From NCBI RefSeq assembly GCF_001411555.2, contig NC_049904.1:21403370-21467369 (forward strand): a stretch of 64,000 bases of DNA, in the 5' to 3' direction. Below are positions 1 to 12,368 of the stretch, in pieces; the stretch's first letter is position 1; each line of letters starts with the position of its first letter. The position numbers and the translations under genes are program-made. Under the pieces are notes generated by a model. That model searched no databases, had not been told where the DNA came from, and saw nothing but the letters and a program-made list of their open reading frames with translations. The DNA is from Juglans regia (lineage: Eukaryota > Streptophyta > Magnoliopsida > Fagales > Juglandaceae).

Positions 1-940
1 GGCCTAGGTTTCATTCTATTTTCCTTTGTGCCTTCCATCTTGTACTATTCTTCTCTAACCTTGTAAATATATAATATTTACAACTAACCAACGTCATAGT
101 GCCATTGCTCAGAAGTGAATCCATGACATCCACATGGAGAAAATTTGTTATCAAAATAGCATGGCCAGACATTCATATATATATATATATATATAAATTG
201 ATTTAACATTTTTTTAAGCAAGCTTTATAAATAAGCTTGACAAACACATAAAGTTCTACAGAATAATATTACAAACTTGGGTTCTATCTTACTATGAAAA
301 TGATGTAAGTAGGGAGATATCATGAAAAGGAAAATGCAATTCCTCCTTGCTAAAATCTTTCTAAACATAACATAACTCTCTTGACAAAATCCATCCTCAA
401 CAAAGGCCAATTGACACGTATTTCAATCATGTTATACAAGATGGTTTGGTGTTTTCATGATCCTTCTGCCTTAACAGCTTGGGTTAAATCTTGTAATTAT
501 TTTCAAACTTTAAATAGAATTAATTACTTAATTGGTTATCAAAGTACTCATGTTCAACAGCATAATTGAGCTAATTATATCAAGTAGCTAGCACAGAAAA
601 AGATCAAGAATATTTGCGCTATTTGTATGGCTTATTTTTCTCAAGAATTCATACATTTTTTTTATAAAAAGATCAAGAATACTGTTTAGAAGAATGATAA
701 AAGTTTCAAATGAAAATAGCATGGTTTGAATGCACAAATCGCCCCAACACCATCAGAAAAGATTAAGCTCAGTGCAAAGGCAACAACTTGTTGAACCATA
801 AATTCAGACATGCAAACACATAACACTTTCTCATCATCAATCTGTTCTTACAATCAATTTTAGTTCAACCCAGTGAGTACTTAGCAGAAGCAAAGCACAT
901 AAAATGTATTTTTAAATGAAGCAAAACACAGCAAACTTAC
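1..940. other. AT-rich spacer, no gene seen
   Basis: No convincing coding region is visible on either strand; the short ORFs are isolated and show no recognisable motif. An (AT)n microsatellite lies at about 174-195. If the candidate minus-strand exon at 941-1077 is real, this stretch would be its first intron, but I cannot find a downstream exon. Confidence 0.5.
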
Positions 941-1077
941 CGGTGGGGGAGGAGCTCGCATGGATTGGTGCAGGCGGGGGTCTTCCTTTTGACGCAGGGG
1001 AGGGGAGCTTCCGTTCGACGTAGGGGAGGAAATGTTAGAGGGTAGGGGCTGCAGGTAAGGAGACGAGGAAATACCAT
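941..1077 (-). other. Possible first coding exon of a minus-strand gene (weak)
   Basis: Read on the minus strand, an ATG at 1077 opens a 45-codon frame without a stop. It ends at a good plant splice donor, CACCG|GTAAGT, with the GT at 940-939. The DNA is GC-rich and C/T-rich, like a plant 5' UTR and first exon, and stands out from AT-rich surroundings. The upstream stretch to about 1210 is pyrimidine-rich with a G/C homopolymer near 1181-1190. No protein family is recognised and no second exon was found, so this may be chance. Confidence 0.2.
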
Positions 1078-1256
1078 GGTGGATTCAGATTACAGAGTAG
1101 AGGGGGGATACAGACTAACAAGAGAGAACAATTTAGTTAGAGAGAGAATGGCACAAGAAAGAAGGAACGTGTTTTCGGGAGGGGGGGGGGTCTGGGTGGG
1201 AACGAGTAGGAAAAAAAAAATCGTACGGTGTAGATAAAATGGGGTGGCTGTATAGC

Positions 1257-1660
1257 TTTACTCATTTAAGTTGAGTCTAATTACTTTTATACACTTGGAA
1301 TATATTAATTATGTACATGAACTTATATAGTTATTATCTTTGGCTGAGTAATCAGATTGCTATCTTTATTTGATTTTTCATCTCCCAAGCAGATATGAGA
1401 GAGAGTGAGTGCATGATAACGTAAATGTAGCGTTATCTATCAATAATTAAATTTATTATTTTTAAAAAAGAATCGATTCAATGGTTGATAGACAATACCA
1501 TGACTACATTTTCTAGTCCCATAAGCTCGGTCTTGTTAGTTGAAAACTGCATGTTTCCACATGTACGTTAGTGACCCTACTATTGGGCAAAGAAACTATT
1601 GGCCAGCCGTGGCTTGAGTTTATCCACTTCGTGTAGTATACGCACTCAAAGAAGTCTTTA
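1257..1660 (+). repeat. Upstream-region block, copy 1 (parts a and b)
   Basis: About 1263-1500 matches 46514-46740, 14105-14180 and 62545-62640. Shared runs include ACTTGGAATATATTAATTAT and AGTTATTATCTTTGG. About 1525-1655 matches 47805-47910 and, inverted, 14525-14590; a shared core is TAGTTGAAAAC. The same sequence stands upstream of the LRR kinase pseudogene at 14944, so this is a duplicated gene upstream region, not independent DNA. Confidence 0.6.
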
Positions 1661-1862
1661 ATTTAAGGAGACTTCTATAATCACAAAAAAATTATATAAA
1701 AATAATTTAAAAAATTAACGTGATTTTATATAATTTATTAGATTTATTTTAGAATAAAATAATTTTATAATCTAAAAAATCACATAAAATTACTTTAATT
1801 TATAAAATTATTTTTATGTAATTCGTTTATATATAAAGTATTTATTATAATTTAATTGTAGA
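1660..1862. repeat. AT-rich palindromic MITE-like repeat, copy 1
   Basis: The sequence folds back on itself: TTATTAGATTTATTTTAGAAT is followed by AAAATAATTTTATAATCTAA and a CACATAAAAT arm. A second copy of the same family surrounds the pararetrovirus: its left part is 3885-4043 and its right part 12369-12530. That gives an undisturbed copy for comparison with the disrupted one. Confidence 0.5.
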
Positions 1863-2215
1863 CTTTTCAGCTTCAAAAAGTTATGATATTTCGTAGTGAT
1901 AGATGGATCCTCAAACAACGGATCATAATTTGTACTACTATTTGTTTTTAAGAAATATAACATCATTTTGTGGAAGCATATCCACGTATATAGACATTTT
2001 GAACTTGGCATAGATTTAAATCAAAAACACTAATAAAGGAAAATAATGCCGAGACCCTCTTCAATTTTCTATCTAAATTAGATAATTTACTAAAGATTGA
2101 GAAAGACAAGTAAACATTAGGCGGTGAGATGGAATTCATATATAATACTTGAAAAATCCATATCGATGACATTACTATTGAGACGACCATGTTATATATA
2201 TGATACCGTCATTCG
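1862..2215. other. AT-rich spacer, no gene seen
   Basis: The start (TTCAGCTTCAAAAAG..TTTCGTAG) resembles 2950-2985, so it is probably another fragment of the duplicated LRR gene neighbourhood. No open frame shows recognisable protein similarity. Confidence 0.4.
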
Positions 2216-2735
2216 ATTTTTCTAATTACATTAACGCGACATTATCTATAATATTTTTAAAATGTTAAAATACAACCTGATGATATGAATTGAGACAGAT
2301 ATAATATATGGATCACATTATATTTAATCCTGAAATTCATATTATTGATGAGTACTAATATTTAATACCGTAAACTACGTATTATCTATTCTTTTCGAAT
2401 CTTTCAAAATATCTAAATTATAAAAACATATTATCCTGGTCATGACAACTTAATTAATTGGACGATGGTAAAGTCATTGATCACATGCCAGTAAGGATTG
2501 TGACAGCTAGGAGTATTAATATGCAAGGCATGCATTATTTTTGTCATATCAATTTTATCAAATTCATTGGACTACATTACTTGCTCTAATGCATTTTTAG
2601 ACCATCTAGTCAATGCAGAGGACATTATGCCCATTAATTAGTCATGGTTGATTTTTCATTGGAATATCTATATACATTTTCTAGACCCTTAAATGGTGCA
2701 CGGCAACCTTATTATTGTCGAGCTAGTTAGGTCTT
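2216..2735 (+). repeat. Upstream-region block, copy 1 (part c)
   Basis: This part matches 47150-47790 (for example ATGAGTACTAATA, TTTTTCATTGGAATATCT and the ACGGCAA run) and 62920-63080 (ATCACATGCCAGT). The reverse complement of 2440-2660 is found at about 14600-14830, just upstream of the kinase pseudogene. In copy 3 part c precedes part b; here it follows, so copy 1 has been rearranged. Confidence 0.55.
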
Positions 2736-2736
2736 A

Positions 2737-2940
2737 GGGTGCGTTTGAATGTTAAATTAAGTTGAGTTGAGTTGAGTTGAGATGATAAAATATTGTTAGA
2801 ATATTATTGTTTATTATTATTATTATTTTAAAATTTAAAAAATTTAAATTATTTATTATATTTTATGTTAAGATTTAAAAAAATTATAATTATAAATTGA
2901 GATAAGTTGAAATAAATTTATATTCGAAATGACACTTAAT
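2737..2940 (+). mobile_element. MITE, GCGTTTGAATG-type ends
   Basis: The left end is GGGTGCGTTTGAATGTTAAA followed by GTTGAGTTGAG repeats. The right end, reverse-complemented, reads GTCATTTCGAATATAAATTT and then CAACTTATCTCAA, an imperfect inverted repeat. The middle is A/T-only. Related copies in the opposite orientation lie at 45732-45936 and 48240-48420. No coding capacity. Confidence 0.55.
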
Positions 2941-3029
2941 TGTAGAGATTTGAGCTTCAAAACTCGTGATGTTTCGTAGGGACGGATGGATCGACTTCAA
3001 GGACTCAGATTTTCTGCCATTATATTATT

Positions 3030-3139
3030 GAGTGACAGCTAGCTTCAAGGCTGGCCTTATTCCAAACATCATCTCACAAGTGAGCTTGCAATTCTTGGAC
3101 CTGTCCCATTCCACTGATCTTTATGGGAAAATTCCAAAG
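3030..3139 (+). pseudogene. LRR relic of a receptor-like kinase/protein
   Basis: At 3095-3139 one frame reads LDLSHSTDLYGKIPK, a clear plant LRR core (LxLSxNxLxGxIP). The sequence upstream (CAGCTAGCTTCAAGGC..TTATTCCAAACATCATCTCACAAGTGAGCTTGCAATTCTTG) matches the relic at 48078-48206 but is broken by indels. Only about one and a half repeats survive. It follows a copy of the kinase upstream region, which supports a dead copy of the gene at 14944. Confidence 0.55.
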
Positions 3140-3735
3140 CCCTCAATTTTGAGTTTTATAATAGTAAATTATATTAAAAGGTTTTAAATAGTATCTGAAA
3201 AATATATTGTTCAGCTACTTACCAAGTTAAATATGGATTTTTTATTAAATATATTTTATTTAGATAATTATAAATGTTAAAAAAATAATATAATATTAAA
3301 TTATAATTTCTTCAAATTAAGCATGATAGAAAAAAATTTTAGAAAAAAATCTATTCATCATCTTAACTTTCATCATTCTATGATGTGGCAATAAATAATT
3401 GGAAATTATTTATTACATTTCACTTGTAAACCTATCATTTAATGCCACATCATAAGATAATGGGAGGATAATAAGAGGATGATGGGAGTTATGATGATAA
3501 ATAGATTTTTTCTTATTGAAAACCAAAAGCTAGCTAATTTAAGAGAAGTACTGGGAATCCCAATAATGGGTCCCAAGCATTTCTCTCGATATTTTTTTTT
3601 TAATTTTTTAATTTAGTGATTAAGTAAATATTTTTTTTATTGATATTGTGAATTTTATTATTTTTTAAAAATGTTAAGAATATTTAAAAATGTTAAGAGT
3701 ATTTAAAAATATATATAAAAATGAAAAATGACTGT
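3140..3735. other. AT-rich spacer with a small hairpin MITE
   Basis: No gene is visible. It contains the inverted-repeat element annotated separately at 3343-3512 and otherwise A/T-rich low-complexity DNA. Confidence 0.5.
3343..3512. mobile_element. Small hairpin MITE
   Basis: Terminal inverted repeats are visible: AAAAAATCTATTCATCATC, then CATCATTCTATGATGTGGCA, on the left; TGCCACATCATAAGATAATG and then ATGATGATAAATAGATTTTTT on the right. The ends pair over roughly 60 bases with small bulges. No coding capacity. Confidence 0.55.
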
Positions 3736-3882
3736 ATTCCAATGTCTGTAATCCAGACTGGAGTTTTGGTGGAATAGTATTCCAGACTGTATTTCTCAAA
3801 CTGTTTGGTTTGATGAGTGTCTGTAATCGTTTGTTTCCAATTGATGAATGAAATTCTCATTTTCTATCAAAAAAAAAAAGCA
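3736..3882 (+). mobile_element. Probable retroposed 3' tail (LINE-like) with poly(A)
   Basis: A 3'-UTR-like sequence (TCTGTAATCCAGACTGGAG, then TGATGAATGAAATTCTCA) ends in an 11-base A-run at about 3871-3881. The A-tail abuts GCACTCAAAAAAGTCT, which matches the single-copy context at 1644-1660. The arrangement fits a severely 5'-truncated non-LTR insertion. No coding sequence remains and the left end is not defined. Confidence 0.35.
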
Positions 3883-3933
3883 CTCAAAAAAGTCTATAAT
3901 TTAAGACGAATTCTGTAAATACAAACAGATTAT

Positions 3934-4043
3934 ATAAATTGATGTAGTTATTATGTGATATATTTAGATTTATTTTATAATAAAAATAATTTTATAATCT
4001 AATAAATTATATAAAATTATTTTTATTTGTAAAATATTTTTAT
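3934..4043 (+). repeat. 110-bp direct duplication, left copy (target site of the pararetrovirus)
   Basis: By eye it is 108/110 identical, without gaps, to 12369-12478. The sequence left of it continues the left half of an AT-rich MITE, and the sequence right of the other copy continues the right half (compare 1660-1862). So this is one MITE interrupted by the viral insert, not two MITEs. Confidence 0.8.
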
Positions 4044-4165
4044 TTATCTATTCCATGCCTGGGATATACGCCTTTGGTATCAGAGTCATTGGTGATTATA
4101 TTGTTATATTGTTATATTTTATCATCTGTTATATTGTTATATTGTTAATTTAATTGCTGTTTAAT
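4042..4165 (+). repeat. Viral terminal redundancy, left copy
   Basis: It runs from ATTTATCTATTCCATGCCTGGG to TTTAATTGCTGTTTAA and matches 12245-12367. The copies differ in the number and place of TTGTTATA units and at a few point changes. It contains the primer-binding site. Confidence 0.8.
4075..4086 (+). promoter_or_regulatory. Primer-binding site (tRNA-Met type), left copy
   Basis: TGGTATCAGAGT matches the usual plant initiator-tRNA-Met site TGGTATCAGAGC at 11 of 12 bases. The copy at the right end is canonical. Confidence 0.8.
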
Positions 4166-4177
4166 TTTGAATACTTT

Positions 4178-4459
4178 ATGATGGATTAGTATTATGCTCA
4201 TAATACTGGCTTTTGTGATTTGTATGAGTTAAGATGTACAGAATATAATTTAAGATTTGAATTAGAGATTTTAATGAATAACATAAAAGATCTTAAAAGA
4301 CAACAGCAATTGATGAGACAAGATTATACAGTAATGATGACTAAATATCACATATATCAAAGTAGACAATCAGCAATAGAATATCTAGAAGCTGACTGCA
4401 CCTTTTTAAGAAACGAAATTAAAAGTGTAAGAAATCATTTAAGAATTCTTGCTTTATAA
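4178..4459 (+). pseudogene. Small viral coiled-coil ORF
   Basis: An in-frame ATG at 4178 is followed by a TAG at 4187-4189 and then an open frame to the TAA at 4457-4459. The best open part (79 codons from 4220) is Glu/Lys/Arg/Gln-rich with leucine spacing typical of a coiled coil (LEILMNNIKDLKRQQQLMRQ). Small coiled-coil proteins upstream of, or beside, the polyprotein occur in several caulimovirids as virion-associated proteins. Position and shape fit, but there is no diagnostic motif, so the role is inference. Confidence 0.45.
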
Positions 4460-4677
4460 AAAAAGTAAGAAATCACTGATACAGATTTTTACAAAGAAAA
4501 CTCATAACTAAAGAAGAAGAAGTATATTGAGAAGCTTGTGTTGGTAAGCCATGAAAAACCGATGGTCAGCCCATTTATGCAGAAGGCTTTAAGGGTGGTC
4601 CCGGTGGTGTTCCCTCAAGTTCTTAATCTACTTTTCCCCTTTGGATATAGGAAATCTTTGCTTAAAAACATGTCTCA

Positions 4678-6399
<1,722 letters not shown>

Positions 6400-6440
6400 G
6401 AAAAAGGAACCCCTTTGTTTGTTCCTCACGAGATTCCATC

Positions 6441-8378
6441 TCATTAAAAACTACTTTTTCTAAAAGCAAAAATGATTTATTAGAACAAATCTCTAGTAAA
6501 CTAGAAAAATTAACTATTAGTAATTCTGCGTCTACCTCAAAACAACCCTATATTAATGTATTAAGCAAAACAGACTCACCTGTATTATCTGACTCTGAAA
6601 TCAGTAATATTGAAAACCAATTTAAAAATCTAGATTTACAAATAAATAAGATTAGAGGAGATCATGTTAATAACTTTTCAGTTAGAGATTCTAAACATCA
6701 CGTTTCCATTACTCGAAATTGGTATCCTAGGCCTACCCCGCCGAATATGCAATTCGAGGAAAGAGAACATATAGTAAGATCTGCGTTTGCACCAGATGTA
6801 TTATATGAATGGAATATAGATGGATTATTTGAGTATGAAATATTAAATCATTTCTAAGAAATGATTATGGTTGCCAACGTCTATAAAAGTAATAGAAAGA
6901 CTGATCATCAAGTAGCACACATTATTGTCACAGGGTTTACTGGCCAATTAAAAGGCTGGTGGGATCACTATCTTTCATACGAACAAAGATCACATATATT
7001 AAATGCTTATAAATAAGATGAAAACATGCAAATAATTAAAACCGAAAATGATTTACCTATAGAAGATGCTGTAAACACATTAATAGATGCATTAACTAAA
7101 CACTTTGTTGGTAATCTTGTTCAATTCAAAGAAAGAACTAGTGATTTATTGATTAATTTAAAATGCCCCCAATTATCTGATTTCCGTTGGTATAAGGATG
7201 TATTTCTGACTAAAGTTATGATCAGAAATGATTGCCAGCAGCCATACTGGAAGGAAAAGTTCATAGCCGGACTTCCATATTACTTCGCCCAAAAGGTACG
7301 AGAATCATTATTAAGACCAGATGGTACTATTGATTTTCCTAATCTTACATATGGTGATATAATAAGTAAAATTAATAGGACTGTATTAACCATGTGCAAT
7401 GATTTAAGATTAAAAAAGCAAATGGAGAAAGAAAAGAAATTTGCTAGAAAAGAATTAGGTACCTTTTGTGAACAATTTGGCTATATTCCATTATTAGCCT
7501 CTTCAAGAAGACATAAAAAAGGGAAAAAAATTTACAAAAATTACTCTAATAAAAGATGAAAATACAAAAACTCCTATAAAAAGATAAAAGAGAAACAAAC
7601 ATACAAAAAGCCACTAAAAAGTCCTAAAAAGATTAATAAAAAGAAAAAACAAATTGTTTGTTTTAAATGCGGAAAAGTTGGACATTATAAATCAAATTGT
7701 AAAGTCAAACAACAGATTAATGAATTAGATATATCCGAAACATTAAAAGACAGATTATTAAACATTTTTATAATACATTCAAACGAAGAGGAAGATAGTT
7801 CTTCTTCAGAAGAGGAAATCTATCAATTAAAAAAATCGAGTTTTTCAAAACAATCTTCTGATAATGAATCCGAGGAGGATGAAGTACAGATTTGTAATTG
7901 TCTAAATAAAGATAATTGTATCTGTAACAAAACTATTAATGTACTTTCAAGACAAGAAGACATTATATTAGAATTAATAGACAAAATTAATAACCCTTAA
8001 GAAAGAAAAGATTACTTAGAAAAGTTAAAAGATACTTTTAGTAGTCAAAATTCTTCAGTAACTACATCCTCAACACCTTATAATTTTTCAGAAATAATAG
8101 GAAGATTTAAAACCGACAAACGGAAAATTACGATGCAAGATATACAACAAGAAATTAATGAGATAAAAAAGGAGATTAAGAATTTAAAAACATCAAATCT
8201 TAAGCTAGAAGTTTCAAATGAACAATTATTACAAGAAATTATACTATTAAAAATAGAAAAGAATGGAAATAATTTTCATAATAAAGAACATGATAAAGAA
8301 CAAGGAGAATGTTCAACCTTAGCTATAAAGGATGAAACAGATAATTTCATTAACATCCTTGAAAAGATAAATTTTTAA
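6441..8378 (+). pseudogene. Viral capsid region with CCHC zinc knuckle (broken)
   Basis: The region lies in frame +3 and is interrupted by TAA 6855, TAA 7014, TGA 7557, TAA 7998 and TAA 8376. The core at 7230-7290 contains WKEKFIAGLPYYFAQKV, typical of caulimovirid coat proteins. A zinc knuckle CX2CX4HX4C (CFKCGKVGHYKSNC) is at 7659-7700, inside a Lys-rich basic stretch. An acidic Ser/Glu stretch follows, then a second cysteine cluster (CNCLNKDNCICN) near 7897-7932, as seen in badnavirus-like capsids. The end (8133-8370) is a predicted coiled coil rich in Lys, Glu and Leu. The knuckle would bind genomic RNA during packaging. Five in-frame stops rule out function. Confidence 0.75.
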
Positions 8379-8732
8379 AAATGGTATGTTGAGGTAACAA
8401 TTTCAATTAACCAAGAATTTTCTTTTACAACAATTGCTCTCTTGGATACAGGAGCAGATCTAAATTGTATACAAGAAGGAATAATACCCTCTAAATATTT
8501 TGAAAAAACAAAAGAAACATTATTCCAAGCTAATGGAACAAAATTAAAAATAAATTATAAATTATCCAATGCACACATTTGTAATAATGGAATTTGTTTC
8601 AAAACAATATTTATTTTAGAAAAAAATATTAATACTAAAGTAATATTAGGAAATCCTTTTCTCGCTCTATTGTATCCTTTCTCTGTAACAGAAGAAGGAA
8701 TTTTTACTAAAATACTTGGACAGAAAATCTAA
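8379..8732 (+). pseudogene. Viral aspartic protease region
   Basis: In frame +3 the segment contains the catalytic triad motif LDTGADLNC at 8442-8468 and a flap/ILGNPFL-like segment near 8643-8664, as in retroviral-type pepsin-fold proteases. This protease would cut the polyprotein. It is separated from the capsid frame by the TAA at 8376 and ends at a TAA at 8730; the reading frame continues beyond that stop into the reverse transcriptase, so both stops are lesions. Confidence 0.7.
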
Positions 8733-10357
8733 TTTAAATTCTTATTTCCTCTAGTATCAAAAGAAATTAACTTTTTAAAAGAAATCTCATTAACCAAATA
8801 AATTAATTTTTTAACAAAAAATAGAATTAGAACAAAAGAAAATCAGATAAGTTTTTTAAAACAAGAATTAAAATATAAAAGAATCCAAGAACAACTAAAA
8901 GACCCATTATTAACCCAAAAAATTGAAAATTTTAAAATTATAATTGAAAATGAAGTATGCTCTTACCTACCTAATGCTTTCTGGAACAGAAAACAACATA
9001 TAGTTGAATTACCCTATGAAAAAGGTTTTTCTGAGAAAAATATTCCAACCAAAGCTAGAACTATTTAAATGAATAATGAATTATTATAATACTGTAAAAA
9101 AAAAATTGAGGATCTAAGAACAAAAGGATTAATAAGAAAAAGTAAATCACCATGGAGTTGTGCTGCTTTTTATGTTAGAAAATAGGCAGAACTAGAAAGA
9201 GGAGTTCCTCATCTAGTTATCAATTATAAACCTCTAAATAAAGTATTACAATGGATTAGTATCAAATTCCCAATAAAAAAAATCTATTATCTCAACTTTA
9301 TAATGCTACAGTATTTTGAAAATTTGATATGAAAAGTGGATTTTGGCAAATTCAAATTATTGAAAAAGATTGATATAAAACAGCATTTACAGTTCATTTC
9401 GGACATTTTGAATGGAACGTTATGCCATTTGGATTAAAAAATGATCCTAGTGAATTCTAAAATATTATGAATGAGATATTTACCCCTTTTACCCATTTTT
9501 CAATAGTCTATATAGATGATGTATTAATATTTTCTTCATCTATTAAACAACATTAGAAACATTTAAATATTTTTGTTCAGATTATCAAACAAAATGGATT
9601 AGTAGTTTCATCACCTAAAATAAAACTATTTCAAGATAAAATTAGATTCCTTGGACATGAGATCTATCAAGGAACTATAACACCAATTAGCAGAGCTATA
9701 GAATTTGCCGATAAATTTCCAGATGAAATAAAGGATAAGAACTAATTACAGAGATTTTTAGGAAGTCTCAATTATGTCGCAGACTTCTATTAATCTCTCA
9801 GGCCATTATGTAAACCATTATTTAAAAGATTAAAAAAGAACCCACCTCCTTGGACAGATAAACATACTAATATTATAAAACAAATTAAAGCTCATGTTAA
9901 GAAATTACCATGCTTAGAAATTCCATCTCCACATACCTTTAAAATAGTTGAAACAGATGCCTCTGATCTTGGATATGGAGGAATTATAAAACAAAAATTA
10001 TCAACTGATTTGGAACAAATTGTTCGATTCCATTCAAGATGTTGAAATCCTACCCAGAAGAATTATAGTACTATTAAGAAAGAAATTTTAGCTATTGTAT
10101 TATGTATATCTAAATTTCAAGATGATTTGTTGAATCAAAAGTTTTTACTTAGAATAGATTGTAAATCAGCCAAGGAAGTTTTGATTAAAGATGTTAAAAA
10201 CCCGGCTGCTAAGCAAATATTTGCCAGATGGCAAGCTATATTAAGTATTTTTTATTTTGATATTGAACATATTAAGGGAGAATCTAATTCTCTTCCTGAT
10301 TTTCTATCCCGAGAATTCTTACAGGAAAAATCATGTCATCTTCAAAGTCCACAGTAA
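8733..10357 (+). pseudogene. Viral reverse transcriptase and RNase H (broken)
   Basis: Frame +3 runs to about 9250 with several stops (for example TAA 9066 and TAG near 9184), then a 1-base shift puts the rest in frame +2. Visible motifs are the palm-entry segment KSPWSCAAFYVRK (about 9147-9183), FDMKSGFWQIQI (about 9325-9360), the VMPFGLKN segment before 9442, and the polymerase box YIDDV at 9509-9523. RNase H follows, with VETDASD near 9948-9968, the conserved Glu in KKEILAIV, and the C-terminal HIKGESNSLPDFLSRE. The order RT then RNase H with no integrase afterwards is the caulimovirid arrangement. The natural stop is the TAA at 10355-10357, overlapping the start of the next ORF. Confidence 0.8.
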
Positions 10358-11688
10358 AGTCCAAATCCTCATATGCGCGACCATCATCTCCTCCTTATCC
10401 TTCATCTTCTCCATCAGCAACTCCAAGACCATATACGGTATTGGGGTCATTACCACAAAACATTAGGCCCTCTTATAATTCATTCTCACCATTAGCTCCA
10501 AAATTACCGACCTATTCCAAAGCTGTTTCCCCCTCTTCCTCTTCTCCTTCCCAAATTATTAATCCCCCATTATTATCTCAACCTTCTTCATCTCCTATTA
10601 TCATCAAATCTCATTGGCATCCAGTCTTTCCTATTAAATCTGAAATCCAACACTTGTCTGATCCCCATAAATTACTTGATGCTTTCCTTTTACCAGATTA
10701 ACATTATATTCCACAAAATATTAAGAAAACTCAGCATTTTTATGAATTCATATTAGTAGATACCAACTCAATCATTCTCTCTGAAATTCCTTGTTCTCTA
10801 CAAAACCAACTTTCTCCACCTGCACCACCAATTATTGAGTTTTATAAAGTCACCATTAAACAGGTTCTCACTCTGGAACAATGGAGAAAAAATCCTTATT
10901 TAACAAGAAAGTTCTCTCATCCTTATGAACCTCCTTATTATGATTACTATGATTCCCAGCAAGCATGGACGAAAATGTTTTTAAAACAAAATAAAAATCT
11001 GCGTCATTCATGGTTCATTCATTTTGATAAATTACAAGAAATCACCACACTCCCGAAATGGTTCTCACTATGGCAGGAATATTACGGACCTGAACCCCTT
11101 CTCCTTCCTCTTCCCCTTCAGGAAAGTCTCCGAAATTTCATTTCACAAAATGACAACCCACTAGCATTAAACCATTGTTCTCCACTTCTACTCTTCTTTC
11201 TCAAAACAAAATTAAATTGAATTATGAAATGGGAATGTGTTATCAAACCTCATCCTTCTCTCAAAACCGTTATGTTTTTAGCCTGCCAAGTTTCTGTCAA
11301 ATGGTGGGAAAAATACAATTATGATCATGTATTAAAAATGTTTTCAAAAGTTACCAAAACTCTAGAAGTCCTAGTCCAACGAAGCAGATTTCAAGCACAA
11401 TTAGCATCCATTACCAACAAGAAGGATTTGAAAAAATTAGCTGGAGCAATGTCACAAGTATCAGACAGTGACGATGAAGAAGAAGCACAACACCAAGCCA
11501 GATTATCTTCACTATAGCAACCTGCATTATCACCAGCTCATCAGACCTCTCCTTCTCAACAGGCCTCCCCAAGTAACCAAGCTGCCTCTCCCTCTCAAGA
11601 TTACTCACCTTATCATCCAGTACAACTGATGGATTCTCAAGACCCTTTTGAACTCGAATTAGTAAATTATGATCCTCGGAATATGTGA
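10333..11688 (+). pseudogene. Viral downstream ORF of unknown function (three in-frame stops)
   Basis: The ATG at 10333 overlaps the end of the RNase H frame by 25 bases. The single frame +1 then runs to a TGA at 11686-11688, about 450 codons, interrupted by only three stops: TAA 10699, TGA 11218 and TAG 11515. The N-terminus is very Ser/Pro-rich, the middle is hydrophobic with many Trp/Tyr residues (KWWEKYNYDHVLK), then comes an acidic SDSDDEEEA stretch and a Gln/Pro/Ser-rich tail. I recognise no catalytic motif. A second ORF of unknown role after the polyprotein is described for florendoviruses; matching this one to it is inference. It is the best preserved frame of the element. Confidence 0.65.
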
Positions 11689-11914
11689 CTTCACAAGATT
11701 ATCACTTTTACATTAATCAGCATGACAGACAGAAGTTGTCAGGAATATTATCTCTCCAAAAGATTATTATTGTCCAGCAAGACAACAAATGTTTATGTTC
11801 ATACAAGTTTACGTGTCCTGTACTGTGTTTGTTTTTAGTGTCGGCTGATACTGTTTTTGTTTTTAGTGTCGGCTAGTACTGTTCATGTATTATTAGATTT
11901 ACTGTTTAAGTGTC

Positions 11915-11922
11915 TATATAAA
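11915..11922 (+). promoter_or_regulatory. Viral TATA box (35S-like promoter position)
   Basis: TATATAAA, in GTCTATATAAAAGGGTTCATGAG, lies about 360 bases before the right primer site. The layout of TATA box, purine-rich start and leader resembles pararetroviral pregenomic promoters. Activity is not shown. Confidence 0.6.
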
Positions 11923-12153
11923 AGGGTTCATGAGGAAAGAAGGGCATTCAAAATTCCTGATCTGAAATCCCTTCCTCTCTCGCTCAAACCTCTTTTTTCC
12001 AATCCGTCCAATCTCTCATTCTCACCACATATCCCAACCTTCTTTCTTAATGTCTCCAACTTCCAACTCCTTTGAGAATTAGTCTCCCTGTAAGTATTAT
12101 ATTTTTAATGAAGAAGTTTATTTCATATATCTTTATTATATTATTCAATTCCT

Positions 12154-12219
12154 CATGCATATGGTCGGTTATACCGCCTGCCCTATCTATTAACATGCAT
12201 ATGGTCGGTTTTACCGCCT
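12154..12219 (+). repeat. Two 26-bp leader repeats with short hairpins
   Basis: CATGCATATGGTCGGTTATACCGCC.. at 12154-12179 recurs at 12194-12219 with one change (40-bp spacing). Each unit contains CGGT-TAT/TTT-ACCG, a 4-bp stem with a 3-base loop, just before the primer-site region. Confidence 0.6.
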
Positions 12220-12244
12220 ATTATCATTTCTATTAATATTATTT

Positions 12245-12367
12245 ATTTATCTATTCCATACCTGGGATATACGCCTTTGGTATCAGAGCCATTGGTGATT
12301 ATATTGTTATATTGTTATATTGTTATATTTTATCATCTGTTATATTGTTAATTTAATTGCTGTTTAA
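12245..12367 (+). repeat. Viral terminal redundancy, right copy
   Basis: It matches 4042-4165. It starts ATTTATCTATTCCATACCTGGG and ends TTAATTTAATTGCTGTTTAA, immediately before the right 110-bp duplication. Confidence 0.8.
12278..12289 (+). promoter_or_regulatory. Primer-binding site (tRNA-Met), right copy
   Basis: TGGTATCAGAGC is the canonical plant initiator tRNA-Met primer site used by caulimovirids and many LTR elements. It sits 33 bases inside the terminal repeat, as in the left copy. Confidence 0.85.
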
Positions 12368-12368
12368 A

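Larger units (their letters stand above)
11689..12244 (+). other. Viral intergenic region: promoter and leader
   Basis: This is the non-coding stretch between the last viral ORF and the terminal repeat. It contains duplicated TTTTTGTTTTTAGTGTCGGCT-like units near 11827-11875, a TATA box at 11915, a pyrimidine-rich presumed transcript start region (11965-12075) and the hairpin repeats at 12154-12219. Pregenomic RNA promoters occupy this position in caulimovirids. Confidence 0.6.
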
